64,000 nt of DNA, taken from contig NZ_CP011542.1 of NCBI RefSeq assembly GCF_001020985.1, positions 620,001-684,000 on the forward strand, given 5' to 3'. A model generated the notes under the pieces. It had not been told where the DNA came from and did not search any database. It saw only the letters and a list, made by a program, of their open reading frames with translations. The stretch comes from Corynebacterium mustelae (GTDB lineage Bacteria > Actinomycetota > Actinomycetes > Mycobacteriales > Mycobacteriaceae). Positions 9,311-17,926 of this stretch are shown piece after piece. Within the stretch, counting starts at the first letter, position 1. Each line of letters starts with the position of its first letter. The position numbers were made by a program, and so were the translations under genes.

Positions 9311-10346
9311 GCAAGAACCTGATGTTTTTGCCATCCGCCACCGCCGCCGAGTAACGACGTTTATTTCGCTATCGGTCCTGCTGGTGGTGGCGGTTTTATG
9401 CTCCATCGTGTTGGGGCAATACTACGTTCCGATCCAGGATTTGCCCGCCATATTGGCGGCAGGCTCTAGCAGTGCCGATAGTCTGGCGGCGAGTGTGGTG
9501 TGGGAAATTCGCATCCCGCGAATTGTACTGGGGCTGCTGGTTGGCGCTTCACTGGGGGTGGCGGGCACCTTGATGCAAGCGGTCTTTGCTAACCCGCTTG
9601 CAGAACCGTCGATTATCGGTGTTACCTCTGGTGCCGGTGTAGGTGCCGCTGTGGTGATCGTGTTTAATATCGGTTTTCTAGGCACGTTTACCATCCCCCT
9701 TGGTGCGTTTATTTCTGCCGTCATAGTCACTGTGGTGATCTACCAATTAGCGCGTAGCCAGGGAAAAGTGGCGGTGGTCAACCTTATTCTCACAGGTATC
9801 GCCATCAATGCGGTTTGTGGTGCGATCATCTCGTTCATGGTGTACTTGGCACCGACCGCTAACCGGGAACAAATCATTTTCTGGCAAATGGGCTCACTGA
9901 ACGGTTCGCAGTGGAAACACGTGTGGGTAGTTTTGCCGATCACTATTATCGGGCTATTTATTGCCTTCCAATTAGGGAAAAAATTAGATGTGCTCGCTCT
10001 TGGGGAGCGGGCCGCAGGCCACACTGGTATCAATGTGGCTCAGCTGCGCATTGTGGCGATTGCCGCGTCGACAGTACTGACTGCGGGTGCGGTTTCATTC
10101 GCCGGACTCATCGGGTTTGTTGGCCTGATCGTGCCGCATCTATTGCGCACAATTACCGGGCCGGAGAATAAGATTCTGCTTCCGGCCTCCGCCTTAGCGG
10201 GAGCGGTTTTGATCGCGAGTGCGGATGTGGCGGCGCGCACCATGATTCCGTTTGCTGATCTTCCGATTGGTATTTTCACCGCACTGGTTGGTGGCCCGAC
10301 GTTCTTCATTTTGTTGCGCCGTATGATGCGAAAGGGACTGCATTGA
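9300..10346 (+). CDS. hmuU: HmuU: heme ABC transporter permease (FecCD/BtuC family)
   Basis: About 348 residues with roughly nine to ten membrane helices of the BtuC/FecCD type. Diagnostic segments: EIRIPRIVLGLLVGASLGVAG in the second helix region, SGAGVGAAVVIVF, and the ATPase-coupling loop GERAAGHTGINV, with FAGLIGFVGLIVPHLLR after it. The ATG at 9300 overlaps the last codons of hmuT, indicating translational coupling; ATG 9288 is a possible alternative. Forms the heme importer with HmuT and HmuV. Confidence 0.93.
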   Translation: MHNRQEPDVFAIRHRRRVTTFISLSVLLVVAVLCSIVLGQYYVPIQDLPAILAAGSSSADSLAASVVWEIRIPRIVLGLLVGASLGVAGTLMQAVFANPLAEPSIIGVTSGAGVGAAVVIVFNIGFLGTFTIPLGAFISAVIVTVVIYQLARSQGKVAVVNLILTGIAINAVCGAIISFMVYLAPTANREQIIFWQMGSLNGSQWKHVWVVLPITIIGLFIAFQLGKKLDVLALGERAAGHTGINVAQLRIVAIAASTVLTAGAVSFAGLIGFVGLIVPHLLRTITGPENKILLPASALAGAVLIASADVAARTMIPFADLPIGIFTALVGGPTFFILLRRMMRKGLH

Positions 10347-11191
10347 TCGAAGTAACAAATGTCAGTGTATCGATAAGCGGTAAGAAGTTGCTTGACGACG
10401 TCACCTTCCGCGCGCGTCCCGGCGAAGTCACAGGTTTGATTGGCCCTAACGGTGCCGGAAAATCCACCATGTTAGCGGTACTGAGCGGCGATCTGGAACA
10501 CCAATCGGGAACTGTATCTGTCATGGGGCTCGACCCGGCGTCGTCAAGCAAAAAAGAGCTAGCCCGCGCCCGCGCCGTGATGCTACAAGATGTTGGCGTG
10601 TCGTTTGAGTTTTTGGTACGAGACGTCGTTGCGATGGGTCGGCGGCCTTGGGAAGGCACTGACCGCGAAACCCTAGATGACCGGATCATTGATTCCGCAT
10701 TGGCTGCCGCGGACGCCACTCACCTTGCTGGTCGGGATGTTATCACTTTATCTGGTGGTGAACGTGCACGGGTGGCATTGGCCCGAGTCTTGGCTCAGCA
10801 AACCCCGGTAATTATGCTTGACGAGCCCACCGCTGCACTGGATATCAAACACCAAGAACAAGTGTTGGGTTTGGTGCGCAGTCTAGCGCAGCAAGCTCAC
10901 GTGGCGGTTATAGTCGTGCTGCACGACCTCAACGCTGCTGCCGCTTACTGCGACCATATTGTGTGCCTGGCAGGAGGCAAGGTCGCGGCGGCTGGATCCG
11001 TGGCTGAAGTTTATACCGACACTACGTTGTCTGATATTTATGGCTGGCCGATCAGCGTTTCCATAACCGATGATGTTGTTAGTGTGCACCCAGCGCGGCG
11101 CTATGCGACTACCAGCGAAGCCGACTTCCTGTCACTCGTTGCTAACCCGGAGCACACAGCCGATACTTTAGAACCCGTCAATCAATCGTGA
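10343..11191 (+). CDS. hmuV: HmuV: heme ABC transporter ATPase
   Basis: A 282-residue ATP-binding subunit. Walker A GPNGAGKST (about residues 36-44), Q-loop VMLQD, signature TLSGGERARVALARVLAQ, Walker B VIMLDEPTAALD and the switch histidine in VVLHDLNAA are all present. The TTG start overlaps the hmuU stop (TTGA), so the two are tightly coupled. The C-terminal tail after VYTDTTLSDIYG is typical of HmuV/FecE-type proteins. It powers heme import through HmuU. Confidence 0.93.
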   Translation: MIEVTNVSVSISGKKLLDDVTFRARPGEVTGLIGPNGAGKSTMLAVLSGDLEHQSGTVSVMGLDPASSSKKELARARAVMLQDVGVSFEFLVRDVVAMGRRPWEGTDRETLDDRIIDSALAAADATHLAGRDVITLSGGERARVALARVLAQQTPVIMLDEPTAALDIKHQEQVLGLVRSLAQQAHVAVIVVLHDLNAAAAYCDHIVCLAGGKVAAAGSVAEVYTDTTLSDIYGWPISVSITDDVVSVHPARRYATTSEADFLSLVANPEHTADTLEPVNQS

Positions 11192-11204
11192 GTTAAGGAT
11201 GATC

Positions 11205-12368
11205 ATGAAGAAATTTGCCCTCCCTGTTGTTTGCGCAGTGGCATTGAGCTGCCTTAACGTACCGGCAGCGCATGCCCAAGAACCAGAACCGCTTTCGACC
11301 CAAGCTGCATGTGCGTATCCAGGTTTGAAAGTGGAATCAGGCACGATGGATTGGGGAATTAAGCAATCGTGGCGCAGATATGTGACCGGTAACATTGCAA
11401 AGGGGAAATGGCAAGCAAGCAGCAACATCACCCAAGTAGGGTCACCAAATTCGTCCGATTTCGTTTTTAGAATGCCGATTGCGGCTGAGAGCACACGGAT
11501 CCTGCTCAATTCGGATAACACGGTCAATGCTGCCGACATCGCCACCGTGCCGTTAGCGATCCGCTTCGATGGGCATAAGGGCGCCCTGCAATCCACCATG
11601 ATTTCCCCGTATTTCCATGTAACTGGGGACAAGGCTTATCCGGGCACCAGCTATGTGGGTTATTACGTTCCGGGCAAGGGGATGACGGACTACACCCCAC
11701 ATGACCGGGTAGCAGCCAACCGGGTAGAAGGCCGCGACACCTTCGGTGTGGGCACCGCCAATTGGCAACGCAACGGCAATACGTTGACGCTTACTACAGC
11801 TGGCACGAAAGTTACCCCTAAGCCTGGAACCAAATCTCAAGGAACAGATTTGACGGTTGAGGGTGTCGATATCGTCTTTATGGGAATTTATAACGACTCC
11901 TATAATCCTGAACTGGATAACGCCACCATTAGGTTGACGGTTTCTGATACGTGCTGGACTGAAGCTGAAGCTGCGGAGATTAAGAAAGCGGATTCTGGTT
12001 TTTATGCCGTTGGCCGGGGTGAGCCTTCTCGGTTAAACTCGGAGACGGCAGCGATCCTTGATCGTTTTGAACCGTTTGGTGAGGCACCTAAACCGCAGCA
12101 GCCTACTCCCAGTAATCCGTCAGCTACCGCTACCACCACAGTAACGACTACGGTCACCACATCCCAGAAGCCGCCTACGCACAGCAATAAGTCGAGTAGT
12201 GGCTCCTCAAGCCTGGGTGAGCGAACCGAAGATGACTATAAGAAAGGCTTCGCCAGTATCCGCGAGGTGTGGTCTAGCATTTTGGCGGTTATCGCCACCC
12301 TTGGCCTCGTGGGGGTATTGGGTAAATTGCTTTACGACGGCATCAAGATGTTCCAACCAAACCGGTAA
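11205..12368 (+). CDS. HtaA-domain secreted heme-binding protein, membrane-anchored
   Basis: About 387 residues. A signal peptide ends near residue 24 (AHA/QEP). One HtaA-type CR domain (about 46-250) begins with MDWGIKQSWRRYVTG, with the expected tyrosine, and has FDGHKGAL with the expected histidine. A Pro/Thr/Ser-rich spacer (about 290-345) and a C-terminal helix (about 353-378) with a short basic tail follow. The ATG at 11205 is preferred because AAGG lies six bases before it; an in-frame ATG at 11199 would overlap this site. It starts just after hmuV and is likely in the same transcript. Probably a heme relay between HtaA and HmuT. Confidence 0.85.
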   Translation: MKKFALPVVCAVALSCLNVPAAHAQEPEPLSTQAACAYPGLKVESGTMDWGIKQSWRRYVTGNIAKGKWQASSNITQVGSPNSSDFVFRMPIAAESTRILLNSDNTVNAADIATVPLAIRFDGHKGALQSTMISPYFHVTGDKAYPGTSYVGYYVPGKGMTDYTPHDRVAANRVEGRDTFGVGTANWQRNGNTLTLTTAGTKVTPKPGTKSQGTDLTVEGVDIVFMGIYNDSYNPELDNATIRLTVSDTCWTEAEAAEIKKADSGFYAVGRGEPSRLNSETAAILDRFEPFGEAPKPQQPTPSNPSATATTTVTTTVTTSQKPPTHSNKSSSGSSSLGERTEDDYKKGFASIREVWSSILAVIATLGLVGVLGKLLYDGIKMFQPNR

Positions 12369-12412
12369 ACTGAACCCGGGTGGTGTGAAAGGGGGTATTT
12401 GGGGCGCTTTCC

Positions 12413-12431
12413 CACACTTAAACGAACCTAA
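12413..12431 (+). promoter_or_regulatory. DtxR-like half-site upstream of the second HtaA-domain gene
   Basis: CACACTTAAACGAACCTAA keeps a perfect AACCTAA half of the DtxR consensus (11 of 19 overall). It lies 51 to 69 bases before the GTG at 12482, in the 113-base gap that separates this gene from the preceding one. C. diphtheriae htaB has its own DtxR-regulated promoter, which fits. Weak by itself. Confidence 0.35.
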
Positions 12432-12481
12432 ATACCCTAAGATTATCCTTTGTTACTTACCCCATCTTCCGAGGAGATCTC

Positions 12482-13321
12482 GTGCGCACCATTTCGCGTT
12501 TTACCCGTATCGGCACGGCAACCATGTTGGCTGCAGCCCTAATGGGCACCACCCTTTCCACCCCTGCTGTAGCACAGGAACCAGCAGTAAAAACCGGTAG
12601 TTTTAACTGGGGGATTCGTAAAGGGCTGGTTTCTTATGTGGAAGGCCCTATCGGTCGGGGTACCGCTATGCCAATCGCACCAGCCACTTCGGAAAAGAAC
12701 GGTATCTACAAGGAATTTAAATTCCCAGTCGATGCTGCCGCAGCCCAGGTGGCTTCCAACGGTGACGCCACCATTCCGCTACAGGGCGGGGTTCACCTTC
12801 AGGCACATCCAAAGAAGGTCGACGGCCAAGACGGCCCTGCTTACGATTTGGACGTGAAATTCACTGACCTCAAGCTCCAAGTCTCTGGCAAGGATGGCAA
12901 GCTCACTGCGGACTATCTGACCAAAGGTGATTTTGAGCAGGCAGGTGTGCCTGGTGCTTCTGGTCAGGGTGTTAAGGAAGGCAATGACGTTACCGTCATG
13001 ACTTTCACCCTTGATGAGGCTATTGATCCAAACCTCAAAGCCGTCAACTACAACAACATTCCTACCATTTCCCAGCAAGGTTTCGTCGACGCGATGTTAA
13101 ACCGCTATAACGTAGGGGAATCCCTTGACGCTGCCGAATTGCACCTCAAGCTATCTGGGAACAAAGACGGCAAGGACTTCGGCAATAAGACCTCGGTTGA
13201 CGACGAGAATCGGGGCAAGATCATCGGCGGCTCTATCGCCGGAATCTTGTTGCTTTTGGGCGGAATTTTCGCCGCACTATGGAAGTTCCTGCCTTCCCTA
13301 GGCATTAAGTTGCCGTTTTAA
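12482..13321 (+). CDS. htaB: HtaB-like single-CR-domain heme-binding protein
   Basis: A 279-residue protein. A signal peptide ends at about residue 31 (AVA/QEP). A single CR domain starts with FNWGIRKGLVSYVEGPIGRG and continues to about residue 220; the later histidine lies in HLQAHPKK. A C-terminal helix (about 252-273) anchors it. GTG start with GAGGAGA five bases before. It has its own intergenic region with a DtxR-like half-site and ends before a strong terminator, so it is probably a separate transcript, like htaB of C. diphtheriae. The symbol is by position and size; HtaB and HtaC naming varies between species. Confidence 0.75.
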   Translation: MRTISRFTRIGTATMLAAALMGTTLSTPAVAQEPAVKTGSFNWGIRKGLVSYVEGPIGRGTAMPIAPATSEKNGIYKEFKFPVDAAAAQVASNGDATIPLQGGVHLQAHPKKVDGQDGPAYDLDVKFTDLKLQVSGKDGKLTADYLTKGDFEQAGVPGASGQGVKEGNDVTVMTFTLDEAIDPNLKAVNYNNIPTISQQGFVDAMLNRYNVGESLDAAELHLKLSGNKDGKDFGNKTSVDDENRGKIIGGSIAGILLLLGGIFAALWKFLPSLGIKLPF

Positions 13322-13335
13322 AGCTATAACTGGAT

Positions 13336-13376
13336 AAAAAATCCGCGCCACTACACCACTGTGGCGCGGATTTTTT
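13336..13376 (+). terminator. Rho-independent terminator after the htaB-like gene
   Basis: A 16-base perfect stem (AAAAAATCCGCGCCAC pairing with GTGGCGCGGATTTTTT) around a nine-base loop, with an A-tract before and T-tract after. Fifteen bases after the stop codon; the A/T symmetry would also let it act on the other strand. Confidence 0.93.
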
Positions 13377-13435
13377 ATTGCGAGACAAATTTTCCCAGCT
13401 TGCTTGGGGGCTAGATCTGTGACAGGTTTTGGAGG

Positions 13436-13497
13436 GATTCGACCTTTTTCCGGTATGGCGGTTGATCTTGTGGACTGAGAGGCAGAAAGGTCGAGTT
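13436..13497. repeat. 62-bp inverted-terminus element, copy A
   Basis: Ends GATTCGACCT and AGGTCGAGTT, with TCGACCTTT/AAAGGTCGA pairing. Outer-end distance is 62 bp, identical to the other four copies (21309, 35100, 48767, 48870). The 42-base interior is unrelated to theirs. Its left end differs from the AACTCGAC consensus at two of the first three bases. Confidence 0.65.
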
Positions 13498-13654
13498 GGG
13501 GCTGGGTTCTGGTGTGTTGGTTGCTATTTTGTAGCAGGGTATGTGAAAACTCACGTGGGAAAAATTGTGTCCAAACACAATGAATGGAATGCGGGTCAAC
13601 AAAGTGAAATGGATACGTGGTGTCGTCGAAAAGCTAAAGTGAGGTTGTACCATT

Positions 13655-13691
13655 AAAAAAACCCGGGCGGCCGTTGTTCGGCAACCCGGGT
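13655..13691 (-). terminator. Rho-independent terminator after metY
   Basis: Read on the minus strand, ACCCGGG...CCCGGGT with an inner GCCG/CGGC stem, followed by seven T residues. Fourteen bases past the metY stop. Confidence 0.88.
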
Positions 13692-13704
13692 CGAAATAGC
13701 GGGA

Positions 13705-15021
13705 TTACAGCGCGGCGAAACCTAGTTCCAAATCCGCGATAATATCCGCAATATCTTCAATTCCGACAGACAATCGTACGGTCGCTGGCGAAATGCCAGC
13801 ATTACGCAATTCCTCTTCTGAACTTTGCGAATGTGTGGTTGATGCAGGATGTGCAACCAACGACCGGGTGTCGCCGATGTTAACGACGTTGGAGTGCAGC
13901 TTCAAAGCGTCGATAAACGCCCACGCCTCGTCCTGCCCGCCGTTAACGTCGAAGGATAACGTTGCGCCAGTGTATGTGATTCCCAGCTTCTCCTTCACCG
14001 CGAACCACGGGGACTCCGGCAAACCGGCATAATTGACTTTGGCAACCTTTGGGTGGGTGCTGAGGAACTCCGCGACTTTCTTGGCATTTTCATTGTGGCG
14101 CTCTACCCGCAGGAATAATGTGTCCAAGCCCTGTAAGGTGACCCAGGCGTTAAACGGTGACAGCGCTGCCCCCGTATCGCGCAGCAGCCCCACGCGCGCT
14201 TTCAAACCGAAGGCCGCCGCGCCCAAATCGGCGTACTTCAACCCGTGGTAGGCGGGGTCCGGGGTAACGAACTCCGGGAACACGGGTGTGCCGTCTCGTT
14301 CAACCGTCCAATCGAAGCTGCCGCCGTCAACCAGAATGCCCGCGATCACGGAACCGTTGCCAGTGTAGTATTTTGTCAGCGACGCGATAACAATGTCTGC
14401 TCCCAGTTCCAGCGGGCGCACCAGAGCTGCGGTCGCAATTGTGTTGTCCACAATCAACGGGACGTTATTGCGGTGAGCAACCTCGGCAACAGCTGGGATG
14501 TCCAATACATCTGCTTGCGGATTAGCGAATGTTTCGCCGTAAAACGCCTTGGTATTTGGCTGAACCGCTGCCTGCCACGATTCTGGATCATCAGGATTGT
14601 CTACAAGAGTGACATCAATGCCGAAACGCTTGAGCGTCACCGTCAACAAAGTTTGGGTGCCGCCGTAGAGCCTGGGGCTGGCAACAATATGATCGCCAGC
14701 GCTGGCGAGATTGAGAATCGCCGCGGTTTCCGCTGCTTGCCCGGAGGCAAAAGCCACCGCATGCACACCGCCCTCTAATGCGGCGATCCGGTTCTCCAAC
14801 GCCTCATTGGTGGGATTGTTCAGGCGAGTGTATATCGGCCCCAGCTCTTCCAGCGCAAACCGCTTTTTCGCGTTCTCGGCGGAATCGAAAAGGAAGGAGG
14901 TAGTCAGATATAACGGCTGATTACGGGCACCGGTGTCGGAATCAACCGTCTGGCCGGCGTGAATGGCCTGGGTGGCTAAGCTCCACTCAGCAGCATTGGA
15001 ATTATCGTATTTAGGGCTCAT
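13705..15021 (-). CDS. metY: O-acetylhomoserine sulfhydrylase
   Basis: A 438-residue PLP enzyme of the Cys/Met metabolism family that makes homocysteine directly from O-acetylhomoserine (the MetX product) and sulfide. The PLP-binding lysine is in IASLTKYYTGNGS (about residue 210). FGETFANPQADVLDIP and YHGLKYADLGAAAFGLK match the corynebacterial enzyme closely. The ATG at 15021 gives MSPKYDNSNA, where C. glutamicum MetY begins (MPKYDNSNA). An in-frame TTG at 15060 has a strong AAGGAAG site eight bases upstream and would add 13 residues, so the start is not certain. Confidence 0.95.
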   Translation of the reverse strand: MSPKYDNSNAAEWSLATQAIHAGQTVDSDTGARNQPLYLTTSFLFDSAENAKKRFALEELGPIYTRLNNPTNEALENRIAALEGGVHAVAFASGQAAETAAILNLASAGDHIVASPRLYGGTQTLLTVTLKRFGIDVTLVDNPDDPESWQAAVQPNTKAFYGETFANPQADVLDIPAVAEVAHRNNVPLIVDNTIATAALVRPLELGADIVIASLTKYYTGNGSVIAGILVDGGSFDWTVERDGTPVFPEFVTPDPAYHGLKYADLGAAAFGLKARVGLLRDTGAALSPFNAWVTLQGLDTLFLRVERHNENAKKVAEFLSTHPKVAKVNYAGLPESPWFAVKEKLGITYTGATLSFDVNGGQDEAWAFIDALKLHSNVVNIGDTRSLVAHPASTTHSQSSEEELRNAGISPATVRLSVGIEDIADIIADLELGFAAL

Positions 15022-15087
15022 GATGTGCACTTTCGGTTTTGCGGATCGGATAACTTTCAACGAAATTACTTCCTTGCCACTAAAAAA

Positions 15088-15103
15088 GAAACCGCTTGGT
15101 CTA
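15088..15103 (-). promoter_or_regulatory. McbR-like operator half-site upstream of metY
   Basis: On the minus strand, TAGACCAAGCGGTTTC. The McbR (methionine/cysteine repressor) site in C. glutamicum is TAGAC-N6-GTCTA; the first half is perfect here and the second matches three of five. It lies 67 to 82 bases before the metY ATG. Suggestive only. Confidence 0.3.
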
Positions 15104-15257
15104 TTTTTGGGTTAAAACCGCATGTAAATCCGCATGAATAAAATTCTTGCGCCATAAAATCGCACCCCTGTGGTGTGCTGTGATCCGCGAATTTCGGCTG
15201 GAGAAATCTCGCCACCGCCATAGGTTTCGCGGCACTGGATTTTTGCAAGGGGGTGCA

Positions 15258-15311
15258 ATATTGAACTAATTGAATAGCACTGCGATATTGAATTAATTGA
15301 ACAGCGCTGCC
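15258..15311. repeat. Two tandem 27-base repeats before the AAA ATPase pseudogene
   Basis: Copies 15258-15284 and 15285-15311 match at 23 of 27 positions; the shared core is ATATTGAA-y-TAATTGAA-y-AGC. The core is near-palindromic (TTGAATTAATTGAA). They end 12 bases before the pseudogene ATG, a position suited to a repressor or autoregulatory site. Confidence 0.75.
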
Positions 15312-15323
15312 GAGGAGAGGGTT

Positions 15324-16463
15324 ATGAAAACATCCAACCCGTTTACGCCAACATTTGGTCTCACTCCTGCTGTTCCAGTGGGGCAGGATGAAGTGGTGGA
15401 GGCTTTTAATGATGGGTTAAAGGCGGGGCCTGGCGCGCCAGCACGAGCATTGTTTTTGGTAGGAACCCGTGGTGTGGACAAAACGGTTGTGCTGAATGAG
15501 TTGGAAGATGCCGCTCGAGAGCAAGGGTGGGTGACCATTTAAGAAACCGCATTGGTAGGGATAGAAGAGCGAATAATTTTTGAGCACGCACCACGTATTC
15601 TCCGTGTTATTGATGATTTATCGACGACCCGAAAAATAACGGGAATTAGCGCCGCGGGGTTAGGTGGGGTAACTACACAAGTTTCGGAAAAGCATGAACA
15701 GCGACCAGGGTTACGCTCTGTTCTTAGCGATATTGCCGATATTTTGCAGGAGAGAAATTCCGGAATCCTGATAACCATTGATGAGGTCCATCTCGATTCT
15801 GTTGCAGAATTGGCGGCAATTGCTAGCGTGATTCAGCACATGTTTCGGGAAGGGCGAAATATTGCCATTGTGTTTGCTGGTTTGCCGGAAAACGTGGATA
15901 AATTGCTGCGCCATCCTGGGGTGACGTTCTTGCGGCGAGCAGTGCGTGTCGATTTAGGTGCTGTTTCTCCAGATGACGTTCGGATAGGGTTGCAAAAACC
16001 GGTAACTGATGTGGCACGGCAGTGGGATAGTGCTGCCCTGGACGCAGCTGTTATGGCAACGCGAGGTTTCCCGTTTTTGATCCAGCTTGTGGGCTACTAC
16101 AGCTGGGCGCGTATGTCGCAGTCAGCCATGGAAGAGGTAGATATGGATCATGTCTTGTGGGCAATTGAACAAGCGCAGCGTGACCTGGCCCGACTAGTGA
16201 TAGAGCCTGTGCTTAAGGACTTGCCGCAATTAGAATATGATTTTCTGGTTGCTATGTCAGGTGCACCAGGGCATATACGAACGGGCGACATTGCCGGAGA
16301 ACTGGGCAAGGGATCTGACGCGGTTTCGCATTACGGACATAAATTAATGGCGAAGCACATTGTTTATTCCCCTAGGCGCGGATTCTATGAGTACACCATT
16401 CCAGGAATGCGGGAATATTTTGGTCGGCTCAGCGATCACAATACTGGTCCGCATTTTTGGTAA
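15324..16463 (+). pseudogene. AAA ATPase (archaeal-type ATPase fold), interrupted by an in-frame stop
   Basis: One reading frame continues across a TAA codon at 15540-15542. Before it: FTPTFGLTPAVPVGQDEVVEAF and a Walker A region GTRGVDKTVVLNELEDAA. After it: GIEERI, DLSTTRK, Walker B GILITIDEVHLD, a sensor segment FAGLPENVDKLL, and a winged-helix-like C-terminus (HIRTGDIAGELGKGSDAVSHYG). The family normally reads GWVVISETA at the break; here it is GWVTI-stop-ETA, consistent with TCA changed to TAA. Walker A also has Asp for the usual Gly (GxRGxGKT), a second inactivating change. Start ATG 15324 follows GAGGAGAGG. Probably decayed; restart at 15552 would lack Walker A. Confidence 0.8.
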
Positions 16464-16467
16464 AGCG

Positions 16468-17775
16468 TTAGGAAAGAAGGTCACGTAGTTGCGGTTGCAA
16501 TTCGGCGGGTGCGTTTGCTATCTCGGTTTCTGGTTCCTCTCCCCAAATGCTCCACTGAATGTGATCCCATTCGTATTCATCGGTACGGGTTTTGACCTGT
16601 TCAAGGATAGCGAGTGCTTCTCGGCCCGGTTTTTGTGTGGTTAGTTTGGTTAACTCCGGCGGGTCCTGGCTGTTGTTAACGCAACACAGAAGATAGTCAA
16701 TGGTGGTTGCAGTAAACCCGAATTTCTCGATTGCTGCGGCAACGAATAACCCATGCACACTTTGGTGCTCGCCGTCGCACAGTTTTAGATACTTTAGGAC
16801 GATTGGTGCGGCGGTGTCGTCGTAAAGCCCCAGTGCAAAAACGGCGAAAGTGCCAGGCATTGCACAATCTTCGTCTTCGAGATTGAGATACCAGTGATAT
16901 TCGTTCATCGCAGCGTCGGCGTAGTCGGCGATAATTGGTAGGAGCGCCGGATAGCGTGCAGCGCACTGGAAGAGCTGGTTGATGCCGTGTTGGGTTAAGT
17001 GTGGGATAGGTAGGAAGTTTTCCGTCGGCCCTGTGAAAACTATCCCGTAGCTTGCGGGAAACAACGAGGAAGATACTACTTTTATGAGGTACGTCAGCAC
17101 TTCCCGATACGGTTGTTCTGCCTCCTCGGTCATAGTAACTGTGATAATCCCGGAGACGTCATTTGCTCTCGCACTCCATCCTGAACCAGAAGCTAACGCT
17201 AGTTCCTCAGGTAGTTGCCCGCTGCCATAACCTACAAGACGTTCGGGCAAGTCGGAGCCAAGGATAGTGATTTGGGTGAAGATCTCTTCGGCGGAGGATC
17301 GCTGGTAACTTTGACCATACCGGATCAACGCAACTGCGACTTTGCAGGCAAACTCAAGTAATTGCGGTGGGATTGTAGTGAGGTCGACATCGGGTTTGAG
17401 CTGTCGCCGTGTCATTGAATATGGATTGTCTGGAACATCAAAATAGCGTTCCACGAGTGCTTCCTTGAGCCAATATTCCACCGAATATCCAATGTTTTCC
17501 CATCCCACAAGCTGGCGGAGGTTTTCGATGATCTGCCAGTGTTCGTTGGAATCGAACGAGTCGAGGGATGCGGTGCGTAGCTGGAATTCTGGTATCGCGC
17601 TGGCAAGAAGCAAGTGACCGTTGTGTTTAATAAGTGGTTCGTAACCGTCGTGATCGACATCTGCGTCAGTGAGTTCACCAGCGTGGAGTCGGGCAATGGT
17701 TTCCGAGAAATATGTAGCTACGGTTGGGTTCGTTGTGCCGTCGAAACAAAAATAGGTCTGGGCGTCGTTAGTCAT
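16468..17775 (-). CDS. Unknown protein, paralogue of the gene at 57024
   Basis: A 435-residue soluble, acidic protein of no family I can name with confidence. The C-terminal two thirds resemble the 57024 gene product in order: LLEFACKVAVAL, VGYGSGQLPEELA, ARANDVSGIITVTMT, FLPIPHLTQHGINQLF, and PGTFAVFALGLYDD (57024 has AEFACHGAVLQL, GTGRLPQEFQ, SANDVTGVISID, YVPIPELPKIGMSQLF, GGVAVFALGLTAL). This copy has an extra N-terminal region of about 115 residues. ATG 17775 is chosen for AAAGGA seven bases upstream. It ends four bases from the ATPase pseudogene stop and is convergent with it. The context of immunity-type genes suggests an interaction or immunity role, unproven. Confidence 0.7.
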   Translation of the reverse strand: MTNDAQTYFCFDGTTNPTVATYFSETIARLHAGELTDADVDHDGYEPLIKHNGHLLLASAIPEFQLRTASLDSFDSNEHWQIIENLRQLVGWENIGYSVEYWLKEALVERYFDVPDNPYSMTRRQLKPDVDLTTIPPQLLEFACKVAVALIRYGQSYQRSSAEEIFTQITILGSDLPERLVGYGSGQLPEELALASGSGWSARANDVSGIITVTMTEEAEQPYREVLTYLIKVVSSSLFPASYGIVFTGPTENFLPIPHLTQHGINQLFQCAARYPALLPIIADYADAAMNEYHWYLNLEDEDCAMPGTFAVFALGLYDDTAAPIVLKYLKLCDGEHQSVHGLFVAAAIEKFGFTATTIDYLLCCVNNSQDPPELTKLTTQKPGREALAILEQVKTRTDEYEWDHIQWSIWGEEPETEIANAPAELQPQLRDLLS

Positions 17776-17926
17776 GAGTCGTCCTTTGCTGGGTTTTATT
17801 CTGCCATGCATTGTAGTTGTCGGTGTCAGAAGTTGATGCAGTTTTTAGCGCACTACCCGCGTGGTATCGACATGTGTCTTACACTTTTGAAGAAAGAGAG
17901 ATACATATAGAGAGGCGGTGTGAAAA

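Larger units (their letters stand above)
13322..13704. other. Intergenic region between the htaB-like gene and metY
   Basis: No gene supported. It holds, in order, the htaB terminator, a 62-bp inverted-terminus element, one copy of the CGTCGAAAAGC motif (13624-13634) and the metY terminator, listed separately. Open frames of 75-80 codons on both strands lack ribosome sites and look random. Confidence 0.6.
15022..15323. other. Intergenic region between metY and the AAA ATPase pseudogene
   Basis: Contains the metY promoter region with a McbR-like site (15088-15103) and, at its far end, a 27-base tandem repeat (15258-15311) just before the ATPase pseudogene. No gene seen. Confidence 0.6.

Noticed and set aside
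13411..13656. Two overlapping 75-80 codon frames between the htaB-like gene and metY
   Set aside because: They overlap the 62-bp element on both strands and lack ribosome sites.
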